This document shows positions 41,192 to 49,369 of a stretch of DNA of 64,000 nucleotides, piece by piece (positions within the stretch are counted from its first letter, which is position 1; each line of letters starts with the position of its first letter). The stretch spans positions 1 through 64,000 of the forward strand of contig NZ_VORT01000012.1 in assembly GCF_007997155.1 (NCBI RefSeq), read 5' to 3'. The DNA comes from Aequorivita antarctica (lineage in GTDB: Bacteria; Bacteroidota; Bacteroidia; Flavobacteriales; Flavobacteriaceae). The notes below the pieces were generated by a model that worked only from the letters and a program-made list of their open reading frames with translations, was not told the origin of the DNA and searched no databases. Both the position numbers and the translations under genes were made by a program.

Positions 41192-43747
41192 TTATTTGCT
41201 GATAATAAGTTTTTTCGTAACAGATTGTTTCCCGCTATTCACTTTCACAAGATAAATCCCTGCAGCAAGGCCATCGGTTTTAACATTGATGTTCTTATTG
41301 GCGCCGAAATTTCCATTGAACAATTCCTTTATCTTTTTCCCCGAAATATCATAAAGCTGAATAGTCCCTTCCGAAGAAATATTTTGTGAAATTGTAAATT
41401 CTGAAGTCGCAGGATTTGGATAGATTTTGACTGCGTTTGAAGCTAATTCATTAGCTCCCACGCTTAAAAGATCGCTCACATCATAGCTGTGCATGGCTCT
41501 TCCAAAAGTACCTGCATAAAGCGTTTTGGTAGGTTCGTGAAATTTTAAATCCATAACCACTGTCAATGGTAGGTTGTTCCCTAGAATTGTCCAGTTTGCG
41601 CCATCGTCCTTGGAATACCAAACATTTAAATCTGTTGCAACAAAAAGTATGTTTTCTGCAGGATAAGTGATTATATCGTTCACAGGGATATTTGGTAAAT
41701 TTGAAGAAATATCCGTCCAATTTTGTCCTCCGTCTGTGGTTTTGAAAACGCGCGGGGTGTAATCCAAATATTTAAAACCTGAAACAGTTACATAAGCAAT
41801 CATATCATCGCTAGGAACCATTGCGATGGAAGTGATATATTGATCCGGTAGACCGGCACTAACATCTGTCCAAGTTGTTCCCCCATCAAAGGTTACGTTT
41901 ACGTTTCCGTCATCGCTTCCTGTGTAGATCACATCGAGATTATTATATGAAGCAGCGATTGCAGTAAGCGTTCCGAAGGCTAGCGAGCCACTTGGGTGAA
42001 GACCATCCGTTAAATCTGGACTAATTGCAGTCCAAGAAACAGCTCTGGTGGATGTATATAGTTTATTACTTCCGTAATACATTTTATCTGGACTAAAGGG
42101 CGAAAGAATAACTGGAGTATTCCAGTTTACACGGTCGCTGCCACTAATTCCATTGGTTCCATTTTGAAAAGTGGTTCCTCCATTGGTTGAACGGCGTAGA
42201 TTTCCATTTTGTGATTCTGCGTACACATAATTATTATCAATTGGATCTACATTTACATGAAAACCATCACCTCCAATAATGGAGTTCCAATCGTCCAGAT
42301 TACCTGTCATTGTTCGTATGGTGTTATTATCTTGTGTTCCTCCATATAATCTTTCAGGATGCTGATAATCAACTTCAATGTTGTAAAATTGCGTTATTGG
42401 AAGATTTAAAAACTTCGTCCAACTATTACCTCCATTGTTTGAAATATACGCCCCTCCATCGTTTCCAGCGAGCATAAAATTGCTATTTGTTCTCGAAAAA
42501 TCGAGCGCGTGGTGATCTACGTGCATTCCGTTTAAGGTGCTCCAAGATGCACCGCTATTTGTTGATTTCGCAATATCGAAACCTACAACATAAACTTCTG
42601 AAGAATTTGTTGGATTCACCCGAACATTTCCAAAATACCAACCAAAATTAGCATCAATCCCGCTCAAAGCGCCCGCTGGAGTCACGAGCGTCCAATTGTT
42701 GCCATTGTCTGTGGATTTGTATAACCCATTGAATTCATTGGTAATTTCATTTGTGGTGAAGCGCGCATAAACTGTTGAAGGGTCAGATTCCGAAACCGCA
42801 ATACCTATTCTACCAGTTTGGGTATTTGGAGCAGGTAAGCCATTGGCTGCACCCAATTCTGTCCATGTTGTACCACCATCCATAGAACGATGGATTGCAG
42901 AAGTAACCCCGCCGTAATCGCGTTGCCAAGGTTTGCGAGTGCGTTCCCACATGGCAGCGTAAATAATGTTTGTATTTGCCACATTCATCGCAACATCTAT
43001 TGCTGCTGTGGAATCGGTTACGAACAATATTTGTTCCCAGTTTGTTCCTCCATTTGTAGTTCTATAGATTCCGCGTTCCACATTTTTACCGTACAATTGG
43101 CCGGTAGCGGCTACGAAAACACGGTCTGGGTTTGTGGGGTCAATTACGATTCGACCAATGTGATTGCTTTCTGGTAGGCCAGCGTTTGTCCATGTATCGC
43201 CAGCATTGTCGCTTCTGTATATTCCATCGCCAAAATAAGCACCGTCAGTAGCGCTTCCATTGGCTTCGCCTGTACCTGCATAAATTCGTTGTGCGTTTGA
43301 TGGAGCTATTGCAATATCGCCTATAGAAGGTTTTGTTACTTCGTCAAAAATTGGGGTCCAGTTTGTTCCGCCATCAAAACTTCTGAAGATACCACCCGTA
43401 GCTGTGGCTACGTAAAGATGGTCATCGTTGTCTGGAGCTATTGCAACATCTGTAACTCTTCCGCCAGTATTTAATGGGCCAACAAATGTCCACTCCCCAG
43501 CCATTTCAGGAGATCTGTTTGCAAGTATCTGTTTGGATTGCAGAACCGCTTCTTTGTAAGCTTCTTTGTTGATGTAATTATTGGGATAGGCACGCTGATT
43601 ATACATCCATTCTGCGGGATATTCCATCTTTCCGGTTTCTTTTTCAATACTTTTTTCTTCTGAATTGTTTTTACAACTTGAAAAAAGAAGCGCGGAAAAG
43701 AATGTTAGTACTATTAAGTTTAAGGGGAGCTTGTAGTTTTTCATCAA
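41192..43747 (-). CDS. BNR/sialidase-like beta-propeller protein with lipoprotein signal and T9SS tail
   Basis: The 851-residue protein has an N-terminus ending LLFSSCKNN, a lipobox (Cys26). The main part (about 70-760) is a long series of BNR-type blades with repeated S.DGG..W / STNGGT.W / DAGDTWT motifs, as in Vps10/sortilin and photosystem-assembly-like propellers that bind proteins or sugars. No sialidase catalytic residues were identified. The C-terminus (KIYPNPATSE, VKVNSGKQSVTKKLIISK) is a T9SS sorting tail. Lipobox plus sorting tail in one protein is unusual. An extracellular binding role is inferred. Confidence 0.87.
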   Translation of the reverse strand: MMKNYKLPLNLIVLTFFSALLFSSCKNNSEEKSIEKETGKMEYPAEWMYNQRAYPNNYINKEAYKEAVLQSKQILANRSPEMAGEWTFVGPLNTGGRVTDVAIAPDNDDHLYVATATGGIFRSFDGGTNWTPIFDEVTKPSIGDIAIAPSNAQRIYAGTGEANGSATDGAYFGDGIYRSDNAGDTWTNAGLPESNHIGRIVIDPTNPDRVFVAATGQLYGKNVERGIYRTTNGGTNWEQILFVTDSTAAIDVAMNVANTNIIYAAMWERTRKPWQRDYGGVTSAIHRSMDGGTTWTELGAANGLPAPNTQTGRIGIAVSESDPSTVYARFTTNEITNEFNGLYKSTDNGNNWTLVTPAGALSGIDANFGWYFGNVRVNPTNSSEVYVVGFDIAKSTNSGASWSTLNGMHVDHHALDFSRTNSNFMLAGNDGGAYISNNGGNSWTKFLNLPITQFYNIEVDYQHPERLYGGTQDNNTIRTMTGNLDDWNSIIGGDGFHVNVDPIDNNYVYAESQNGNLRRSTNGGTTFQNGTNGISGSDRVNWNTPVILSPFSPDKMYYGSNKLYTSTRAVSWTAISPDLTDGLHPSGSLAFGTLTAIAASYNNLDVIYTGSDDGNVNVTFDGGTTWTDVSAGLPDQYITSIAMVPSDDMIAYVTVSGFKYLDYTPRVFKTTDGGQNWTDISSNLPNIPVNDIITYPAENILFVATDLNVWYSKDDGANWTILGNNLPLTVVMDLKFHEPTKTLYAGTFGRAMHSYDVSDLLSVGANELASNAVKIYPNPATSEFTISQNISSEGTIQLYDISGKKIKELFNGNFGANKNINVKTDGLAAGIYLVKVNSGKQSVTKKLIISK

Positions 43748-43812
43748 TAAAGATTTTGCATTTTAGGTTTTTATAGAATGATCTCGTAATTCACTGATTG
43801 TAAATATCGTAA

Positions 43813-44613
43813 TTATTTATTGGGATACCAATCCAATTGCGTAACCTTGATATCGGGATTGCCTGCTTCCACCAAAGATTTGAATTTGGCGACATCGCTT
43901 AAACCTTCCGTGCCACGATAATGATAGGGATAAACGGTTTTTGGTTTAAAAGCCAAAACTGCTTCTGCAGCTTTTTCAACCGTCATTGTATAGGGTAAAT
44001 TCATACAGACAAAAGCGATGTCAATATTTTTAAGATTGCGCATTTCTGGAATATCTTCGGTGTCACCAGAAATATAGATACGTTCACCATTTTTTTCAAG
44101 AACATAGCCATTTCCACGGCCTTTTTCGTGAAATTTTAAAGCTTCTGGACGAAGATTGTACATGGGAATTGCTTCAATTGTCATTTCAAAATCATTGATC
44201 AAATCACTATTGTTTATAACTTGCGTTTTGTTTTGAAGATTTTCCGGCAACTTTTCAAAAACTGCTTTTGGAGCAAATATTACAGTTTTTTCAACTGCAA
44301 TCGCTTCAATGGTTGCAGTGTCCAAATGATCGCCGTGGATATCAGTAATCAAAACCATGTCGGGTTCTGTAAACTTCGAAAAAGTTTCTTTTCCACCCAC
44401 GGGATCTACGTAAATTATGGTTCCATCCCAATTCAAAACCATTGTTGCGTGTTCCACTGGATTTATGGTAAAACCCTTTTCAGTTGCAGCTTCCCCACCA
44501 TCAACTTCTTCCAGCGGAGTATCAATTATTGTTTCGGACTCAGTTTTTTCCGAAGTATTTTTGCAAGCTATACATACAATTGCTATAAACAACAAATGAG
44601 CTAATTTTTTCAT
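43813..44613 (-). CDS. Metallo-beta-lactamase-fold lipoprotein
   Basis: The 266-residue protein has lipobox CIACK (Cys17). The fold is recognisable from VEHATMVLNWDGTIIYVDP, the metal loop LITDIHGDHLD, ISGDTEDIPEM and YPYHYRG. The metal loop has Asp where most MBL proteins have the first His of HxHxDH; compare HAHQDH in the UPF0173 relative at 28639. The mature enzyme would sit in the envelope. Substrate unknown. It lies downstream of hutI/hutG on the same strand but 65 bp away, so a link to histidine breakdown is uncertain. Confidence 0.85.
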   Translation of the reverse strand: MKKLAHLLFIAIVCIACKNTSEKTESETIIDTPLEEVDGGEAATEKGFTINPVEHATMVLNWDGTIIYVDPVGGKETFSKFTEPDMVLITDIHGDHLDTATIEAIAVEKTVIFAPKAVFEKLPENLQNKTQVINNSDLINDFEMTIEAIPMYNLRPEALKFHEKGRGNGYVLEKNGERIYISGDTEDIPEMRNLKNIDIAFVCMNLPYTMTVEKAAEAVLAFKPKTVYPYHYRGTEGLSDVAKFKSLVEAGNPDIKVTQLDWYPNK

Positions 44614-44678
44614 ATAAATTGATTTTAATGTAATGAAGATACTAAGAAAGAAAGTAGTATTTGCGGTTTTGAAATAAT

Positions 44679-45680
44679 TTAAGAAATTGCATCACTCACC
44701 AAACAAGCAATCGCCTTGCCCACTTGATTTGGAAAAATCCCTGCAGAAGGAGAGCCCTCACAAATATGAAAATAACGCGCATATGTATTTTTTGAAAAGT
44801 GTGAAACAAATTTCCTGGCTTCGTTCAGAGTAAACCCACTGGGCGAAATGGCGCTGCTGCCCATCATTTCAATGGCGTCCATATCCACTTCAATCCCGAA
44901 ATTATCGTTGCAGCAGAAATTTTCGGCCTCCTGCAATGCTTCGCCAAAAGATAAGTTTTGATCGATGGAAATAGCTTCAAATAGATTGAATTTTACTCTG
45001 TGTGAATTTTTCTCCATTGAATTAAAAACCACTTCCGAAGTATAATTGCGATGAAGCCCAAAGATGAAGTATTTCTCCAAAAACCCATCCACAAAAGCAT
45101 ACGAAAACCCGTTACCGCTATGGCGATGTTCCAAAGACCTGAAATCTGTGTGCGCATCAAAATTAATACAATTGATTGCTTTTTCTATACCTTCGGAAGT
45201 GCCCTTTAAATTCCCAAAACTATTGTTATGGCCCCCGCCAATGATTATTGGAAATTTTCCGGCTGCAACAATTGCCCTTACAACTTCAGAAACTTTATGA
45301 TCTATTTGGGTAACGAGTCCACCAAGTTCTTCTGCATAATGGTTTTCTTCTTTGGAAATGCTTTCTGCCTGCTTCATTTGGGTGTCGCAATCTAATTCAC
45401 CCAAAAGAATTACGTTTTCAGCATTCGTTAAGTGATTGTGCTGAATGTTTAAAAGGCTTCCCAAAGCGGCTGTCCAAGCTTTAGAAGTCCCTGGATTCCC
45501 ATAATTGGCCCGAACCCCAATATCTTCTGGGATTCCCAAAAGAACATATTTTGCGGAATGGTTTTTTAAATCCTCGAGCGTTTTTATAAAAGATACTTTT
45601 TCACCAAACTTGGTTTCACCGTCTCTTTTTTTGAGGAGGGAAGCGATATCTTTTTCAGAATAAATTTTCAATAAACTCAT
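44679..45680 (-). CDS. hutG: Formimidoylglutamase
   Basis: The 333-residue arginase-fold hydrolase shows GGGHNNSFG (metal His), NFDAHTDFR (metal Asp/His) and GIEVDMDAIE (metal Asp pair), all ligands of the binuclear Mn site. It splits N-formimidoyl-L-glutamate to glutamate and formamide, the last step of histidine breakdown. The ATGA overlap with hutI supports this over agmatinase or arginase. Confidence 0.92.
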   Translation of the reverse strand: MSLLKIYSEKDIASLLKKRDGETKFGEKVSFIKTLEDLKNHSAKYVLLGIPEDIGVRANYGNPGTSKAWTAALGSLLNIQHNHLTNAENVILLGELDCDTQMKQAESISKEENHYAEELGGLVTQIDHKVSEVVRAIVAAGKFPIIIGGGHNNSFGNLKGTSEGIEKAINCINFDAHTDFRSLEHRHSGNGFSYAFVDGFLEKYFIFGLHRNYTSEVVFNSMEKNSHRVKFNLFEAISIDQNLSFGEALQEAENFCCNDNFGIEVDMDAIEMMGSSAISPSGFTLNEARKFVSHFSKNTYARYFHICEGSPSAGIFPNQVGKAIACLVSDAIS

Positions 45681-46915
45681 TTTACTTCTTGACCATTTAT
45701 AATTACCGAATCAATCAAATTACTGCCAAAAGCATAAGGTAAATAACCGTATGAAGGAATTTCTTTTGTAATGATAAGATTTGCCATTTTTCCTTTGGTA
45801 ATGCTGCCGTGGGTTTTGCTTAAGCCCATTGCATAAGCGCCATTTATAGTTGCGGCGTTTATAGCTTCTTCAGGTGTAAGCCTCATTTTAATACAGGCTG
45901 TTGCAATCACAAAATTCATGTTTCCACTAGGTGTAGAACCTGGATTGTAATCTGTAGCGAGCGCCAACGGCAATCCAGCGTCAATTATTTTTCTGCTAGG
46001 TGTGTAGGGAATACTTAAAAAGTAGGAGCAGGAGGGAAGTGCCACAGGCATGGTGTCGCTATTTTTCAATGCATCCAAATCTTCATCTGTCAAAACTTCC
46101 AGGTGGTCCACACTCAAGGCTTTGTGTTTTACTGCGGCAGCAATTCCACCGATGCTGTTGAATTGGTTTACGTGTACTTTTGGGATGAGGTTGTGTTTTT
46201 TACCTTCTGAAAGAACGCGTTCCATGTCGGCCACAGAAAAATAACCTTCTTCACAAAATATATCCACATATTCGGCGAGCTTTTCTTTGGCTACTTTGGG
46301 AAGCATTTCGTTACAGAGCAAGTCTAAATAACCATCTTTGTTGCCCTTGTATTCCGTGGGAATTGCGTGTGCGCCCAAAAATGTTGTTTTAATGGTAATA
46401 GGATATTCTTCAGAAAGCTTTTTAGCCACGCGAAGCATTTTCAATTCTGCATCAGTGGTTAGCCCGTACCCGCTCTTTATTTCTATTGCGCCTGTACCAA
46501 GACGCATCACTTCTTCCAGTCTTGCAGCAGATTGATGGTATAAATCTTCTTCTGAAGTTTGTTGCAGTTTTTTTGCGCTATTGACGATTCCACCACCTTT
46601 TTCTGCGATTTCTTGGTAGCTCAGTCCATTGATCCTATCTACAAACTCCTGTTCCCGGTTCCCAGCGTAAACTAGGTGTGTGTGGCTGTCGCACCAAGCT
46701 GGCAGCACCATTTTCCCGCTGCAATCCAAGGTTTTAAATCCTTGGTGCGGCCCCATTTTGTCCATTGTTCCGTAATCTTCAATAATACCGTGGTTTATAA
46801 ACACCCACGCGTTTTTTAAAGTAGGGAGTTCTTTCATTTCTTTCCCACTTAGTTTTTTTGGGCAGTTTTCGCGGACTTGGAGCAATTCTTTTATATGTGT
46901 GAGTAGTAATTTCAT
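45677..46915 (-). CDS. hutI: Imidazolonepropionase
   Basis: The 412-residue amidohydrolase has DSHTHLVYAGNREQEF (HxH metal site), LGAHAIP, HVNQFNSIGG, SVDHLEVLT and the late Asp in ATDYNPGSTPSGN. It opens imidazolone-5-propionate to formimidoyl-glutamate. It overlaps hutG by 4 bp, so the two consecutive steps of histidine breakdown are made from one transcript. hutH and hutU are not in this window. Confidence 0.95.
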   Translation of the reverse strand: MKLLLTHIKELLQVRENCPKKLSGKEMKELPTLKNAWVFINHGIIEDYGTMDKMGPHQGFKTLDCSGKMVLPAWCDSHTHLVYAGNREQEFVDRINGLSYQEIAEKGGGIVNSAKKLQQTSEEDLYHQSAARLEEVMRLGTGAIEIKSGYGLTTDAELKMLRVAKKLSEEYPITIKTTFLGAHAIPTEYKGNKDGYLDLLCNEMLPKVAKEKLAEYVDIFCEEGYFSVADMERVLSEGKKHNLIPKVHVNQFNSIGGIAAAVKHKALSVDHLEVLTDEDLDALKNSDTMPVALPSCSYFLSIPYTPSRKIIDAGLPLALATDYNPGSTPSGNMNFVIATACIKMRLTPEEAINAATINGAYAMGLSKTHGSITKGKMANLIITKEIPSYGYLPYAFGSNLIDSVIINGQEVK

Positions 46916-47078
46916 TGTAAGAATTTAATAGCGGTTATTTTTTATAAAGATAGAAAAACTAAATGCTAAAAGGGAAGTGCCAATTTTCAAATTTGGAATT
47001 TATTTGTCATTTGATTTTTGATATTTAGGATTTTCTTCTCAGTTATTTATACCTTTAACCAACTGAAAATTACTTTAA

Positions 47079-48245
47079 ATGAAATCAAAAAATATAGGAA
47101 TCAACACCATCTGCACCCACATTGGCGAGGTGGAAGATAAACAGTTTAAAGGCGCCATTTCGCCTTTATATATGTCCAGTAGCTACGCCTATGAAGATGT
47201 GGATGTAAAACGCTATCCGCGTTATTTCAACACCCCAAACCAAGAGGCACTCTGTAAAAAAGTAGCGATGCTTGAAAAAAGTGAGGCGGGACTTATCTTC
47301 GGAAGTGGAATGGCAGCTGTGAGTACTACAATGCTGGCATTTTTGCACAAAGGTGATCACGTTGTACTTCCGCAGACCTTGTATGGAGGAACGTATAATT
47401 TCGTTGTTGAAGAATTTCACAAATTTGGAATAGAATACTCCTTTGCCGAAGGTTTTTCGGAAAAAGATTTTTCTGAAAAAATTCAGAAGAATACCAAAGT
47501 GATATTTGTTGAAACCCCTTCAAATCCCTTAATGCGAATTACAGATTTGGAAATGATTTCACGAATTGCAAAACCTCAGGGAATCGTTACGATGATTGAC
47601 AATACGTTTGCTTCCCCAGTAAACCAAACTCCAGTCGACTTTGGAATAGACATTATGATTCACAGTGCCACGAAATATATGGGCGGTCATAGTGATATTT
47701 TAGCAGGTGCGGTAGCTGCAAGCGAAGATCATATAAAAAAGATATGGAATCTTGCCAAAAACTTGGGCGGAAGCCTTAGCGACTATACTGTATGGCTTTT
47801 GGAGCGAAGTATGAAAACAATGGTGTTGCGCGTAAAAGCACAAAATAAAAATGCAAAAAAAATGGCCAAATGGTTGGATAAACATCCGTTGGTAGAAAAA
47901 GTTTACTATCCAGGATTGAAAAACCATCCCGATTACGAACTTGCAAAAAAGCAAATGAACGGTTATACAGGAATGCTTTCTTTCGAAATAAACGAATCAT
48001 TGAATGTTGGCGATTTTTTAAAAGCGTTGAAATTGATTAAACCGTCGATGAGCTTGGCGGGAGTGGAATCTACCATTCTTTCACCAACAAAAACATCACA
48101 CGCATTATTGACAGCTGAAGCTCGCAAAGAACAGGGTATTAGTGATGGTCTGCTTCGTTTTTCAGTGGGAATTGAAGAAATAGAAGATATAATTGCCGAT
48201 TTGGAAGCTGCCTTTCAAAAGGTTTCCAAAATGGAAAAAATTTAA
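47079..48245 (+). CDS. PLP-dependent trans-sulphuration enzyme (methionine gamma-lyase / cystathionine synthase-lyase family)
   Basis: The 388-residue protein has the Cys/Met-metabolism fold: YPRYFNTPNQEALCKKVA, FGSGMAAVSTT, the PLP-stacking Tyr in LPQTLYGGTYN, TPSNPLMRITD, DNTFASP and the PLP-Schiff-base Lys in HSATKYMGGHSD. The start MKSKNIGINTICTHIGEVEDKQFKGA resembles a cystathionine/methionine lyase. Family members differ in substrate; methionine gamma-lyase is the best guess. It lies 9 bp before bshB1, so both may serve thiol metabolism (inference). Confidence 0.9.
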   Translation: MKSKNIGINTICTHIGEVEDKQFKGAISPLYMSSSYAYEDVDVKRYPRYFNTPNQEALCKKVAMLEKSEAGLIFGSGMAAVSTTMLAFLHKGDHVVLPQTLYGGTYNFVVEEFHKFGIEYSFAEGFSEKDFSEKIQKNTKVIFVETPSNPLMRITDLEMISRIAKPQGIVTMIDNTFASPVNQTPVDFGIDIMIHSATKYMGGHSDILAGAVAASEDHIKKIWNLAKNLGGSLSDYTVWLLERSMKTMVLRVKAQNKNAKKMAKWLDKHPLVEKVYYPGLKNHPDYELAKKQMNGYTGMLSFEINESLNVGDFLKALKLIKPSMSLAGVESTILSPTKTSHALLTAEARKEQGISDGLLRFSVGIEEIEDIIADLEAAFQKVSKMEKI

Positions 48246-48254
48246 ATAAATAAT

Positions 48255-48971
48255 ATGAAGATTGACATACTCGCCATTGGCGCACACCCTGACGATGTAG
48301 AATTGGGCTGTTCGGCAACTTTGGCAAAAGAAATAAGCAAAGGCAAGAAAGTAGGCATTTTAGATCTTACCCGAGGTGAGCTTGGAACGCGAGGCACTGC
48401 AGAAATACGGGACAAAGAAGCTGCCGACGCGGCAAAAATTTTAGGAGTAAAGTTTCGACACAACCTTGAGTTTTCCGATGGATTTTTGGTGAACAATGCT
48501 GCATCGCAACATGAAATTATTAAAATTATCAGAAAATATCAGCCAGATGTGGTTCTTTGTAACGCTATTGATGATAGGCACATTGACCACGGAAAAGCGA
48601 GTAAACTTGCCAGTGATGCCTGTTTTTTAAGTGGCTTGCAAAAAATTGAAACGATTCAGGACGGCAATCATCAAAAAGCTTGGCGGCCAAAGCACGTTTA
48701 TCATTACATTCAATGGAAAAATATTGAGCCCGATTTTGTAGTAGATGTCACGGATTTTATGGAGAAAAAATTGGAAGCTGTTTTTGCATATAAAAGCCAA
48801 TTTCATCAAAAAGAACCCGATGAACCGGAAACACCAATTTCCTCAACAAATTTTAGGGATAGCATTACATACCGAGCACAGGACTTGGGAAGGCTAATTG
48901 GAACTGAATATGGGGAAGGCTTTACTGCGGAAAGGTACCCCGCTGTGAATTCAATTTTCGATTTAATTTAA
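48255..48971 (+). CDS. bshB1: Bacillithiol biosynthesis deacetylase BshB1
   Basis: The 238-residue LmbE-type zinc deacetylase has GAHPDDVELG (zinc His and Asp), LTRGELGTRGTAEIRDKEA and the zinc-site His in DDRHIDHGKAS. The enzyme removes acetate from GlcNAc-malate to give the glucosamine-malate precursor of bacillithiol. The BshB1 subgroup is supported by the HYIQWKNIEPDFVVDVTD region. It is co-directional with the PLP enzyme before it. Confidence 0.93.
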   Translation: MKIDILAIGAHPDDVELGCSATLAKEISKGKKVGILDLTRGELGTRGTAEIRDKEAADAAKILGVKFRHNLEFSDGFLVNNAASQHEIIKIIRKYQPDVVLCNAIDDRHIDHGKASKLASDACFLSGLQKIETIQDGNHQKAWRPKHVYHYIQWKNIEPDFVVDVTDFMEKKLEAVFAYKSQFHQKEPDEPETPISSTNFRDSITYRAQDLGRLIGTEYGEGFTAERYPAVNSIFDLI

Positions 48972-48989
48972 TTTTCTTTATAGTTAGTA

Positions 48990-49020
48990 TTGCGCAACCG
49001 TAAGATTTGATTTATATTTG
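48990..49020 (+). promoter_or_regulatory. Promoter of tRNA-His
   Basis: TTG (48990-48992), 20 bases, TATATTTG (49013-49020), a full match to the Bacteroidota consensus, about 40 bases before the tRNA. Confidence 0.8.
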
Positions 49021-49059
49021 CGTCCGCTTAGCGAAGTTGTGTGTTAAAGCACAATAAAT

Positions 49060-49134
49060 GGTGGTTGTAGCTCAGCTGGTTAGAGCATCGGTTTGTGGTA
49101 CCGAGGGTCGCCGGTTCGAACCCGGTCTTCCACC
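49060..49134 (+). tRNA. tRNA-His (GTG anticodon)
   Basis: The cloverleaf folds as acceptor 49061-49067/49127-49133, D arm GCTC/GAGC, anticodon stem TCGGT/ACCGA with loop TTGTGGT (anticodon GTG), and T arm GCCGG-TTCGAAC-CCGGT. The base before position 1 is G (49060) and base 73 is C (49134), the G-1:C73 identity of tRNA-His. The acceptor stem shows two consecutive T-T oppositions (positions 5-68 and 6-67), where a fully paired stem would need CAACCAC instead of CTTCCAC on the 3' side. A terminator follows directly. The CCA end is not encoded. Confidence 0.93.
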
Positions 49135-49143
49135 CAAGACAAA

Positions 49144-49172
49144 AGCTTCTCAGAAATGAGAGGCTTTTTTTT
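49144..49172 (+). terminator. tRNA-His terminator, first copy
   Basis: AGCTTCTCA-GAAA-TGAGAGGCT with one G-U pair, followed by TTTTTTT; starts 10 bases after the tRNA. Confidence 0.85.
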
Positions 49173-49213
49173 ATGCAAAAACTTCAAACTGTGCTACCGG
49201 GTGAGAAGTTTAT

Positions 49214-49232
49214 CCTGAGCGCAGTCGAAGGG
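49214..49232. repeat. REP-like palindrome
   Basis: CCTGAGCGCAGTCGAAGGG, with core GAGCGCAGTCGA as in the copies at 22624, 29332 and (variant) 35071. Its last base coincides with the first base of the second 58-bp repeat. Confidence 0.65.
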
Positions 49233-49257
49233 AACCCGGTCTTCCACCCAAGACAAA

Positions 49258-49286
49258 AGCTTCTCAGAAATGAGAGGCTTTTTTTT
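49258..49286 (+). terminator. Terminator, duplicated copy
   Basis: Identical in sequence to the terminator at 49144-49172, carried by the 58-bp repeat. Confidence 0.7.
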
Positions 49287-49317
49287 ATGTTATAACGGTC
49301 TTCCATCCAAAAAAAAA

Positions 49318-49342
49318 CCTCCCTTTTATGGGAGGATTTTTT
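49318..49342. terminator. Terminator shared by the tRNA region and the M28 gene
   Basis: CCTCCC-TTTTAT-GGGAGG with an A-run on the left and a T-run on the right, 28 bases past the stop of the minus-strand peptidase gene. It can act on both strands. Confidence 0.8.
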
Positions 49343-49369
49343 CGTTTAAGTTCGTGGGGTTTATAGATT

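Larger units (their letters stand above)
49118..49289 (+). repeat. 58-bp direct repeat of the tRNA 3' end plus terminator
   Basis: Bases 49118-49175, covering the T-loop half, the acceptor 3' strand and the terminator, recur exactly at 49232-49289 (spacing 114). A third, shorter copy of the core CGGTCTTCCAtCCA is at 49296-49309. A REP-like palindrome immediately precedes the second copy. A frame reading across it (49095-49295) is not a gene. Confidence 0.9.

Noticed and set aside
49095-49295. Frame across the tRNA-His tail repeats
   Set aside because: It starts inside the tRNA and is made of the duplicated tail and terminators.
49060-49309. Integrated element at tRNA-His
   Set aside because: The repeated tRNA tails are only 114 bp apart and no integrase or cargo gene lies between or beside them; kept only as a duplication.
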